Positions 16,849-23,759 of a stretch of DNA of 64,000 nucleotides are shown here, in pieces. This DNA is from Limibacterium fermenti. Its GTDB lineage: Bacteria > Bacteroidota > Bacteroidia > Bacteroidales > Dysgonomonadaceae. Location of the stretch: the NCBI RefSeq assembly GCF_041902845.1, contig NZ_CP159486.1:1488001-1552000 (forward strand), written 5' to 3'. The notes under the pieces were generated by a model. The model saw only the letters and a list, made by a program, of their open reading frames with translations. It did no database searches and had not been told where the DNA came from. Made by a program: the position numbers and the translations under genes. How positions within the stretch are numbered: the first letter of the stretch is position 1; every line of letters begins with the position of its first letter.

Positions 16849-17430
16849 ATGATACAAATTCAAGATACGATATTATCAGACGATATTTTTGAGGCACATT
16901 TCATTTGCGACTTGTGTAAGTGTAAAGGACAATGTTGCGTGGACGGCGAGTCGGGTGCGCCTTTGACCAAAGAGGAATATGACCGGATAAAGGTGATACT
17001 TCCTGTTATTTGGGAGGAGCTTTCGCCGAAAGCGCAGGAGCTGATTCGTACGCAGGGAATCGCCTACAACGATTATGACGGGGAGTTGGTTACGTCGATT
17101 ATCGGAGGCGATGAGTGCGTGTTTACCTATTTCGATGAAGCCGGCGTATGTAAATGCGTTATTGATAAGGCATACCGCGAAGGGCGCATCGATGTGGAAA
17201 AACCGGTATCGTGCCATTTATATCCTATCCGGATACAGAAATACAACGATTTTACCGCGGTCAATTATCATCGATGGTCGATATGCAAGCCGGCAACCAA
17301 ACTCGGACGAAGGGAAGGGGTGAAAGTATATCAGTTTTTAAAAGAGCCGCTTATCCGTTATTTCGGCGAAGAGTGGTATAACGAGGTGTGCGAAGCGGCG
17401 AAATTATTGGAGCAGGAGACAGGGAGATAG
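16849..17430 (+). CDS. DUF3109 family cysteine-rich protein
   Basis: A 193-residue soluble protein with a metal- or Fe-S-binding style cysteine set: CDLCKCKGQCC near the N-terminus, then DECVF, VCKCV and SCHLYPIRI in the middle. This arrangement resembles the YkgJ-type zinc/iron-chelating proteins to which DUF3109 is related; the biochemical role is unknown. Start at ATG 16849 (MIQIQDTILSDD), 13 bases after the CPBP stop; an upstream in-frame start at 16750 would overlap the CPBP gene by more than 80 bases. Pairing with a CPBP protease suggests co-expression, but no joint pathway is known to me. Confidence 0.82.
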   Translation: MIQIQDTILSDDIFEAHFICDLCKCKGQCCVDGESGAPLTKEEYDRIKVILPVIWEELSPKAQELIRTQGIAYNDYDGELVTSIIGGDECVFTYFDEAGVCKCVIDKAYREGRIDVEKPVSCHLYPIRIQKYNDFTAVNYHRWSICKPATKLGRREGVKVYQFLKEPLIRYFGEEWYNEVCEAAKLLEQETGR

Positions 17431-17450
17431 CGCGACAAAGAGACCCTTAA

Positions 17451-17490
17451 GTGACAAAGTGACAAGGGGACAAGGGGACAAGGGGACAAA
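17451..17490. repeat. 8-base tandem repeat (GKGACAAR x5)
   Basis: Five consecutive 8-base units of the form G(T/G)GACAA(A/G) directly follow the DUF3109 gene. It is one of three short tandem repeats in successive gaps around era and der. No coding potential. Confidence 0.75.
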
Positions 17491-17558
17491 AGATGCCGGC
17501 TTTTGTCCAAAAGTATATAAATTAGTGTCTTTACCGTTATTTTACAGAGGAAAAGTAG

Positions 17559-17566
17559 TATCTTTG
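17559..17566 (+). promoter_or_regulatory. Bacteroidetes -7 box (TATCTTTG) for the second toxin-antitoxin pair
   Basis: A perfect TATCTTTG lies 19 bases before the antitoxin ATG at 17586, similar to the spacing in the first toxin-antitoxin locus. Unlike that locus, no long palindrome covers the box. Confidence 0.6.
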
Positions 17567-17585
17567 TCCGGAAAACGGAAAGCAA

Positions 17586-17834
17586 ATGACTATAATCACA
17601 TTGAAAATAGATAAAAGGGAAAAAGAAGCCCAAGCGCTTCTTGAGTATCTTGAAAAACTCTCTTTTGTGGAGATAAGAGAGATAAAAGAAGACAACTCTT
17701 CTGAAACGAATAAAGAAGAATTTTTCGCCAGGATAGATCGTTCTATTGAAGATGTAAAAAGAGGAAGGGTTATTAAGCAAAATCCGGAAGAAAGTATTGA
17801 CACTTTCATTGATAGATTGTTGTGTACCGAATAG
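17586..17834 (+). CDS. Putative antitoxin of a YoeB-type module
   Basis: An 82-residue, highly charged protein with no family I can name with confidence; its antitoxin role is inferred from overlap with a YoeB-like toxin gene. The N-terminal stretch MTIITLKIDKREKEAQALLEY could be a short strand plus helix for dimerisation or DNA contact, and the acidic C-terminal half is suited to neutralising a basic toxin. GGAAAG lies just before the ATG. The stop TAG (17832-17834) lies inside the first codons of the toxin gene, which starts at GTG 17822. Confidence 0.72.
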   Translation: MTIITLKIDKREKEAQALLEYLEKLSFVEIREIKEDNSSETNKEEFFARIDRSIEDVKRGRVIKQNPEESIDTFIDRLLCTE

Positions 17835-18093
17835 TGTTTTCGGGAGAAGCCAATAAAAGCCTGAAAAAGTTGGAAAAAAAGTGCCCGAAGCTATTTTGAA
17901 GTTGAAAGTGTTACTTAAAGATATAGCCGAGCATCCACGTACCGGTATAGGTCAAATAGAGCAACTGAAATATTATAAAGAGGGCACTTGGTCGCGTAGA
18001 ATTAATAGAGAGCATCGAATTATCTATCGAATAGATGATGACGCCAATGAAATACTTGTTCTCTCAGTTTACGGACATTACAACGATAAATGA
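17822..18093 (+). pseudogene. Txe/YoeB-family toxin split by a -1 frameshift at A AAA AAG
   Basis: YoeB toxins are ribosome-dependent mRNA endoribonucleases. Reading from GTG 17822 gives MYRIVFSGEANKSLKKLEKK, a normal YoeB N-terminus, but the frame closes five codons later. The rest of the toxin, starting VPEAILKLKVLL and ending YGHYNDK, is in the -1 frame from 17881. The junction is a run of seven A plus G (17874-17881), in phase as gaA AAA AAG: the classic -1 slippery heptamer. A slip would give a 90-residue protein with the expected Glu, Arg (WSRRI) and terminal His-Tyr (GHY) catalytic residues. One extra A would also restore the frame. It may thus be a frameshifted pseudogene, a programmed-frameshift gene or a homopolymer sequencing error. 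The stop overlaps an in-frame era start candidate (ATGA). Confidence 0.75.
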
Positions 18094-18101
18094 TACATTT
18101 T

Positions 18102-18995
18102 ATGGAGGAAAAAAAACATCGTTCCGGATTTGTAAATATTGTGGGAAACCCCAACGTCGGTAAATCAACATTGATGAACCGGCTGGTGGGTGAAAAGATT
18201 TCCATCATTACCGCGAAGGCACAGACTACCCGTCATCGCATTATCGGTATTGTAAACGCACCGGAATATCAAATTGTGTATTCCGACACGCCCGGCGTAC
18301 TGCGCCCGAATTATAAATTGCAGGAATCGATGCTGCGTTTTTCGCTTTCGGCTCTCGACGATGCCGATGTGTTGCTCTATGTGACGGATGTGGTGGAGAC
18401 GATTGACAAAAACGATGACTTCCTGTCGAAAGTGCAACGGACGGAGACGCCCGTATTGTTGCTTATCAATAAAATAGACCAGAGTAATCAGGAAGAACTC
18501 GAAAAGATGGTCGAACGTTGGAGTGACTTGCTGCCCCGAGCCGAGATTTATCCCATATCGGCATTGAATAATTTCGGTATCGACCGGGTGAAACAACGGG
18601 TGATGGAGTTGCTTCCCGAATCGCCTCCGTATTTCGAAAAAGATGCGTTGACCGATAAACCGGCACGCTTTTTCGTTACCGAAATTATCCGAGGAAAGGC
18701 CTTGCTGTATTATCAAAAAGAAGTGCCGTATTCGATGGAGATCGTCGTGGAAGAGTTTAAAGACGAACCCGATATCCTTCGCATCCGTGCAATTGTGATG
18801 GTTGAACGCGAAACGCAAAAAGGCATCGTCATAGGGCACAAGGGAGCGGCATTGAAAAAACTGGGAACCGAAGCCCGTAAGGATATCGAGCGCTTTTTCG
18901 AGAAAAAAGTCTTTCTTCAGCTATATGTCAAAGTCGAACCAGACTGGCGAAACCGAGACAATATGCTCAAAACATTCGGATACAAGTTGGACTGA
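18102..18995 (+). CDS. era: GTPase Era
   Basis: Essential GTPase that binds 16S rRNA in 30S maturation. The product has G1 GNPNVGKST (15-23), the G2 region with TTRHRI, G3 DTPG, G4 NKID and a C-terminal KH RNA-binding domain (IVIGHKGAALKKLGTEAR). The start is placed at ATG 18102 (MEEKKHRSGFVNIVG); an alternative ATG at 18090 overlaps the toxin stop and would add four residues. No promoter is seen in the gap, so era may be transcribed from the toxin-antitoxin promoter at 17559, or from one inside that gene pair. der follows in the same direction. Confidence 0.95.
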   Translation: MEEKKHRSGFVNIVGNPNVGKSTLMNRLVGEKISIITAKAQTTRHRIIGIVNAPEYQIVYSDTPGVLRPNYKLQESMLRFSLSALDDADVLLYVTDVVETIDKNDDFLSKVQRTETPVLLLINKIDQSNQEELEKMVERWSDLLPRAEIYPISALNNFGIDRVKQRVMELLPESPPYFEKDALTDKPARFFVTEIIRGKALLYYQKEVPYSMEIVVEEFKDEPDILRIRAIVMVERETQKGIVIGHKGAALKKLGTEARKDIERFFEKKVFLQLYVKVEPDWRNRDNMLKTFGYKLD

Positions 18996-19013
18996 AAGAC
19001 TGTAGACCGGAGA

Positions 19014-19074
19014 CTGGAGGCTGGAGGCTGGAGACTGGAGGCTGGAGACTGAACATTAGACATTAGACAATTAG
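19014..19074. repeat. Two adjacent short tandem repeats between era and der
   Basis: Five 7-base units CTGGAG(G/A) run from 19014 to 19048 and are followed at 19053-19074 by ACATTAG, ACATTAG and ACAATTAG. They fill nearly the whole 87-base era-der gap up to the der start codon. No terminator or promoter is visible. Confidence 0.75.
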
Positions 19075-19082
19075 ACAATAAT

Positions 19083-20396
19083 ATGAGTAATTTAGTAGCT
19101 ATAGTAGGACGCCCCAATGTGGGGAAATCAACGTTGTTCAACCGATTGACGCAAAGCCGTCAAGCCATTGTGACCGACGAGGCGGGTACCACGCGCGACC
19201 GTCTTTACGGTAAAGTGCAATGGAACGGACAAGAGTTTTCGTTGATCGATACAGGCGGTTGGGTGGTCAATTCGGAGGACGTGATGGAGGATGAAATCAA
19301 TAAACAAGTCGATATAGCTATTAAAGAAGCGAATGTGGTCCTGTTTGTGGTGGATGTGATGAACGGACTTACCGACCTTGACTCGAGTGTCGCCGATATT
19401 TTGCGCAAATCGGGCAAGCCGGTGGTCATCGTTTCGAATAAGTCCGACAATTATTCGATCGGATATCAATCGGCGGAGTTTTACTCGTTGGGATTGGGCG
19501 ATCCGTATGCCATTTCGGCGATTAACGGTTCGGGAACGGGCGATTTGCTCGATCGTGTCGTGAGTCTGTTCTCGAAGGAAACGCCCGAAGATGAGTTGGA
19601 GGATATCCCTAAGTTCGCTGTCGTAGGGCGCCCCAATGTGGGAAAATCGTCTATCATAAATGCCTTGCTCGATGAGAAACGGAATATCGTGACGGATATT
19701 GCCGGTACTACGCGCGATTCGATTTATACGCGTTACGATAAATTCAATATGAACTTTTACCTGATTGACACGGCAGGCATCCGTAAAAAAGGAAAGGTGA
19801 CGGAAGATATGGAATATTTTTCGGTGATCCGGTCGATCCGAGCCATCGAAGAGGCCGATGTCTGTATTCTCATGGTCGATGCTACACGAGGTATCGAAAG
19901 TCAGGATTTGAATATTTTCTCCATTCTACAAAAGAATCGGAAAGGGTTAGTCGTTTTAGTGAATAAATGGGATTTGGTAGAGGACAAAACCAATACGGCT
20001 GTTCAAATGTTCGAGAATGCGATTCGCGAGCGGTTGGCGCCTTTTGTCGATTTCCCGATCATTTTCGGGTCGGCGCTTACCAAGCAGCGTATCCTGAAGG
20101 TGATGGATGTGGCCAAAGAGGTATATCAGAACCGCAAGCGAAAGATTCCTACGAGTAAACTCAACGAGGTTCTTCTGCCCTTGATCGAGCGGACGCCGCC
20201 GCCTGCCAACAAAGGAAAATATATTAAGATAAAATATATTACGCAATTGCCCAATACCGCGGTGCCGACATTCGTTTTCTTCTGCAACTTACCGCAATGG
20301 GTGAAAGAACCGTATAAGCGTTTCCTCGAAAACCGCATGCGCGAAAATTGGAGTTTTACCGGTACGCCGATAAATGTGTTTTTCAGGGAGAAGTAA
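19083..20396 (+). CDS. der: GTPase Der (EngA)
   Basis: Essential 50S ribosome assembly GTPase with two tandem G domains. The 437 residues show a first P-loop GRPNVGKS starting at residue 9 with DTGG and NKSD motifs, a second GRPNVGKS starting at residue 182 with DTAG and NKWD, and the C-terminal KH-like domain ending in FTGTPINVFFREK. The length is typical. ATG 19083 directly follows a short tandem repeat. The era-der neighbourhood is common in Bacteroidetes. Confidence 0.97.
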   Translation: MSNLVAIVGRPNVGKSTLFNRLTQSRQAIVTDEAGTTRDRLYGKVQWNGQEFSLIDTGGWVVNSEDVMEDEINKQVDIAIKEANVVLFVVDVMNGLTDLDSSVADILRKSGKPVVIVSNKSDNYSIGYQSAEFYSLGLGDPYAISAINGSGTGDLLDRVVSLFSKETPEDELEDIPKFAVVGRPNVGKSSIINALLDEKRNIVTDIAGTTRDSIYTRYDKFNMNFYLIDTAGIRKKGKVTEDMEYFSVIRSIRAIEEADVCILMVDATRGIESQDLNIFSILQKNRKGLVVLVNKWDLVEDKTNTAVQMFENAIRERLAPFVDFPIIFGSALTKQRILKVMDVAKEVYQNRKRKIPTSKLNEVLLPLIERTPPPANKGKYIKIKYITQLPNTAVPTFVFFCNLPQWVKEPYKRFLENRMRENWSFTGTPINVFFREK

Positions 20397-20400
20397 TATA

Positions 20401-20448
20401 ATTAGCAAATTAGCAAATTAGCAAATTAGCAAATTAGCAGATTAGCGA
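20401..20448. repeat. 8-base tandem repeat (ATTAGCAA x6) between der and cas6
   Basis: Six consecutive 8-base units, four exact ATTAGCAA and two with one change, start five bases after the der stop codon. This is the third short tandem repeat in this neighbourhood. It lies 24 bases before the cas6 start and may vary in copy number between strains. Confidence 0.8.
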
Positions 20449-20471
20449 ATTGGAAAATGGAAAATTAGCTC

Positions 20472-21269
20472 ATGAGATTTAAGTTAACCCTTCGTGTAGC
20501 CCGTTCTTCAGGGCGGTTGTTGCCGCTTAATTATCAATACGAGCAAAGCGCCGTCATTTATCGCGTGCTGGCGAATGCCAATCGTGCGTTCAGTGCCTGG
20601 CTGCACAATAATGGCTTTGAGGATGAGAGTGGAAAGCGCTTTCGTTTGTTTACCTATTCGCGTTTCTACGTCCCTCAATATCTTATAAAAGGACGGTTTA
20701 TGGAGGTGTTGTCGGAATATGTCGAATGGTACATTTCGTTTCTTCCCGAAAACAGCACGGCGGAATTTATACAAGGTCTTTTTCATGACCAATCGTTGGA
20801 AGTCGGAAATCGCGAAGCCGTCATGCGATTTGAAGTGCAGCAAGTCTCGCTGGTGCCTCCGCCCGATTATACCGGTACAATGGCTTTCGAAACATTGTCG
20901 CCTATTTGTCTGGCGAATAGAGACGACGCAAGGCGGATAACGTATGTTGCGCCCGACCATTCATCCGCTCCGTCACTTATTCAAATGAATTTGATAAGTA
21001 AATACCATGCTTTTACGAGAGAAATATATCCGCAAGAGGATGTTGCGATCGCCGTACGGTTGTTGTCGAAGGCCAAACCTGTGCTGATTACCATCAAAAC
21101 CGGAACCCCACAGGAGAGTAAGGTCCGGGGATTCTTATGCCGTCTCGCATTAACGGCTCCGCCCGACTTGATGAAGATTGCCTATGAATGCGGCCTTGGC
21201 GTGAAAAACAGTATCGGGTTCGGAATGGTAAAAGCCGTTGAATATCCAATAAATGATGTCGGCGGCTAA
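20472..21269 (+). CDS. cas6: CRISPR-associated endoribonuclease Cas6 (orphan)
   Basis: Cas6 cleaves precursor CRISPR RNA within each repeat. The 265-residue protein carries the family pattern: an early LPLNYQYEQSAVIYRVL stretch, WLHNNGF followed by FRLFTYSRF, and the diagnostic C-terminal glycine-rich loop GLGVKNSIGFGMVKAV. The histidine in WLHNNG is a plausible catalytic residue. It is the only cas gene in the window and no CRISPR array lies nearby, so it must act on arrays elsewhere or have another RNA substrate. It follows der by 75 bases, which are mostly a tandem repeat. Its last seven codons and stop fall in the first unit of a 21-base periodic array that continues downstream. Confidence 0.88.
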   Translation: MRFKLTLRVARSSGRLLPLNYQYEQSAVIYRVLANANRAFSAWLHNNGFEDESGKRFRLFTYSRFYVPQYLIKGRFMEVLSEYVEWYISFLPENSTAEFIQGLFHDQSLEVGNREAVMRFEVQQVSLVPPPDYTGTMAFETLSPICLANRDDARRITYVAPDHSSAPSLIQMNLISKYHAFTREIYPQEDVAIAVRLLSKAKPVLITIKTGTPQESKVRGFLCRLALTAPPDLMKIAYECGLGVKNSIGFGMVKAVEYPINDVGG

Positions 21270-21601
21270 AGAAATTCTGTCGCGGGCAAAACAAGTGCTT
21301 CCGGCGATGAAATAAATACTGATGACCGATGAAGAAATGCCGATGAATGTCGAAAAACAATTCAGAATGTAAAACAAATAAGAATCGCGGCCAAATAAAT
21401 CGGACTGGCATTTAAATAAACGCGAACGGCTTTCGAATATATCCTACTTTCAAAAAATAAATTCAATCGGCAGGCAAATAAATGCGACTGTCGAAAGGAT
21501 AAACGAATGTGGCTTGTAAATAAATGAGGTTGGCGATTGAATATATACGATCGACTTGATAAGATATTATCGAATTTAGAAAATAAATCCAAAAATGATG
21601 G
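21247..21601. repeat. 21-base periodic array with AAATAAAT core, from the cas6 end
   Basis: Exact AAATAAAT occurs at 21310, 21393, 21455, 21476, 21518 and 21581, with one- to three-mismatch copies in register at 21247, 21268, 21289, 21331, 21372, 21414, 21435, 21497 and 21539. Steps are 21 bases with a few of 20. The 13 bases between cores are variable but tend to carry YGGC at a fixed place. About 16-17 units cover 355 bases. Twenty-one bases is two turns of B-DNA, so the A/T cores sit on one face of the helix. The 8-base core is far too short for a CRISPR repeat. Minus-strand frames show a seven-residue rhythm but are interrupted by the 20-base steps, so this is a DNA- or RNA-level repeat. 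Confidence 0.7.
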
Positions 21602-21834
21602 ATAAAATTATTTCTGACGGCACATATTTATTCTTTTCCCTCATTGTTTGATTATGTAACCTTTCGTTTTATGAAAAATAGATTCTGATTGATAATGAGT
21701 TTTCTATATCCGTTAAACTTGTTTGCATCGAAAAAGCCAATGAATAACCTGTATAAAAAAATAATTAGACAAGTATATTAATAATAGTTAGTATACTTTA
21801 TATTTTTATCTTCTTCTTTTCCCAATAGAACCCT
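21602..21834. other. AT-rich gap after the cas6 array; no gene seen
   Basis: This AT-rich stretch between the periodic array and the quinoprotein promoter has no convincing open reading frame, RNA gene or strong hairpin. A weak inverted pair GTATA...TATAC lies near 21773-21796. Confidence 0.5.
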
Positions 21835-21842
21835 TACCTTTG
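21835..21842 (+). promoter_or_regulatory. Bacteroidetes -7 box (TACCTTTG) for the quinoprotein cluster
   Basis: A perfect TAnnTTTG lies 93 bases before the quinoprotein gene ATG. A clear -33 TTTG is missing. It is the only promoter candidate I see for the three-gene plus-strand cluster to 28195. Confidence 0.55.
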
Positions 21843-21934
21843 TAACGATATTTTTCTTATATTTTTAAGATCTCTTCCGAAAAGTGATTAAATGATGCGA
21901 AAGCACCGATTATCATACATGTATTTTAAAGCAT

Positions 21935-23536
21935 ATGAAAATGAAAAAAGTAATTATTTTAAGCATTTTGGTGGCTTTTTCGTCGCTTCAGATAAAAGCC
22001 CAGCAAGTAAGGGAAAGCGATTGGCCCAACTATAATCGTACGTTGGCGGGAGATCGTTTTTCACCGCTTACACAGTTTACCAAAGAGAATGTAAGCAAAT
22101 TGAAGTTGGTTGCCACTTTTGATTTGGCATCGGATATTAATTCGTTTCAAACGGGACCGGTCGTCTTGGACGGTAAGATGTATTTTACTTCCGACACGGT
22201 AACGTATGCCATTAATGCGGCTACTGGCAAATTATTGTGGAAAAAGGTGCGCTCGAACACGAAGACGCGCGGATATGGTGCAAACAGAGGCGTTGCCTAT
22301 TTAGACGGAAAACTGTTTCGCGGTTCGTCTGATGCACATTTTTTTGCAATGGATGCCAAAGACGGAAAAATTTTGTGGGAAACGGATTTAGGTTCGGGTA
22401 CACCGGGAGCGGCTATTCCAATGGCTCCTTTGGTTTGGAATAATTTGATTTTTGTCGGGATAGCCGGCGGTGATCAAGTGGGAGTGGTCGGTTATGTTTA
22501 TGCGTTGGATGCTAAAACAGGAAAAACCGTATGGACGTTCTGCTCCGTTCCGGATTACAAAGAAAATCCAAAAACATCTACCGGACTTCCTGTAACCGGA
22601 GGCGGCTATTGGACATCATTCGGTTTGGATACCGAAAAAGGGGTATTGTATGTCCCGAGCGGCAATCCGGCGCCGGATATGGATATTGAAATCAGAGGCG
22701 AAGACCGTAAGTTTTTTAATTATTTGATAGCATTGGATACTAAAACGGGAAAGCTTCTTGGATACAAACAATTAGTTAGAAATGATATTCATGATTGGGA
22801 CGTTTCGGCTCCTCCGGTAATAATAAATACAAAAGAGGGTCGTAAAATCGTTGCCTCTGCCAATAAAAACGGTTTATTGTCCGTCTTGGACCGTTCGGCT
22901 GTTGATGCGGCTTCTGCTGCCGACCCTGCCGGAACATTACCTTTAATATATGAAGTCCCTACTACTACACGCATCAACACGGATGTAAGTTTGTCTCGTG
23001 AAGTTTTAACTTATTTCAAACCCGGATATCTGGGCGGAAGTGAATGGAATGGTCCGGCTTATAACCCTCTATTGGATGTGATTTATACCGGAACGACTGA
23101 TTGGGGACTGAAGGTTAAGTTACCTCCATATGAAAAAGCGATAACAAATATTCCTGCGCCGGGAGCTACATGGTTCGGACCCGACTCTATAGTTTGGGAC
23201 GATGCCTCCGAGGCAAAAGGATGGCTGAAAGCGTTTAATGCTAAGGACGGCAGTCTGAAATGGGAATATCATTCTCCGGGACCTGTGCTTTCGGGCGTAA
23301 CGCCGACTGCAAGCGGACTGTTATTTACCTCTTCCATGAACGGCGACATTTATGCCTTCGATGCCGAAAACGGTAAAATCCTTTGGCAAACAAACACCGG
23401 GCTTATTAATGGCGGTGGGGTGATAACTTACTTGGTAAACGGCAAGCAATATTTAGCTGTTACGGGCGGTATGAAATCCGACCTTTGGAAATCGACGGCC
23501 AAAGTTTGTAAGATGTTTATTTTTGCCTTGAATTGA
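21935..23536 (+). CDS. PQQ-dependent dehydrogenase-like quinoprotein
   Basis: Periplasmic beta-propeller of the PQQ-dependent alcohol/methanol dehydrogenase type. The 533-residue protein has a signal peptide (MKMKKVIILSILVAFSSLQIKAQ), the family opening NRTLAGDRFSPLTQ, repeated tryptophan-docking blades (AATGKLLWKK, AKDGKILWET, AKTGKTVWTF, AENGKILWQT), the calcium-ligand context SGNPAPD and the active-site-like NDIHDWDVSAPP. The adjacent-cysteine ring of methanol dehydrogenases and a cytochrome c domain are absent, so electrons would go to another acceptor. Substrate unknown; alcohols or sugars are possible. It heads a cluster with two TonB-dependent receptors, the first PqqU-like. Alternatively it could be a PQQ-fold protein that does not bind cofactor, but the Asp and Asn contexts argue against that. 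Confidence 0.82.
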   Translation: MKMKKVIILSILVAFSSLQIKAQQVRESDWPNYNRTLAGDRFSPLTQFTKENVSKLKLVATFDLASDINSFQTGPVVLDGKMYFTSDTVTYAINAATGKLLWKKVRSNTKTRGYGANRGVAYLDGKLFRGSSDAHFFAMDAKDGKILWETDLGSGTPGAAIPMAPLVWNNLIFVGIAGGDQVGVVGYVYALDAKTGKTVWTFCSVPDYKENPKTSTGLPVTGGGYWTSFGLDTEKGVLYVPSGNPAPDMDIEIRGEDRKFFNYLIALDTKTGKLLGYKQLVRNDIHDWDVSAPPVIINTKEGRKIVASANKNGLLSVLDRSAVDAASAADPAGTLPLIYEVPTTTRINTDVSLSREVLTYFKPGYLGGSEWNGPAYNPLLDVIYTGTTDWGLKVKLPPYEKAITNIPAPGATWFGPDSIVWDDASEAKGWLKAFNAKDGSLKWEYHSPGPVLSGVTPTASGLLFTSSMNGDIYAFDAENGKILWQTNTGLINGGGVITYLVNGKQYLAVTGGMKSDLWKSTAKVCKMFIFALN

Positions 23537-23602
23537 TCGGTGCTTGACACACCGGTGGTAAATTAGTCTGTCTGATTTTTTTTTTCGGCAAAAGACAATA
23601 TT

Positions 23603-23645
23603 TAGAAGAAGGTGGTTCAATTGTTTCCTATGGACCATCTTCTTT
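23603..23645 (+). terminator. Imperfect hairpin between quinoprotein and first receptor gene
   Basis: A GAAGAAGGTGG segment and a downstream CCATCTTC segment can pair imperfectly around a loop of roughly 15-20 bases. It lies in the 223-base gap before the first receptor gene and could attenuate or end the quinoprotein transcript. The stem has mismatches and no clean U tract. Confidence 0.3.
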
Positions 23646-23759
23646 AATCGTACCGAAATTTAACTTACCGGATGCCTAAATTTCAGTATCGGACAAGGGT
23701 ATGGTAAAAGAGTGCAAAAACGTTTAGACATCCAAACAAGAAATATTTACAAGGGAAAA

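Noticed and set aside
21094..21592. Two minus-strand frames (105 and 76 codons) with seven-residue rhythm near cas6
   Set aside because: The rhythm follows from the 21-base DNA repeat; the frames shift where a unit has 20 bases, and one overlaps the cas6 coding region antisense.
21270..21930. CRISPR array next to cas6
   Set aside because: Repeats have an 8-base core and 21-base period; no 25-40 base near-identical repeats with 30-40 base spacers occur here or elsewhere in the window.
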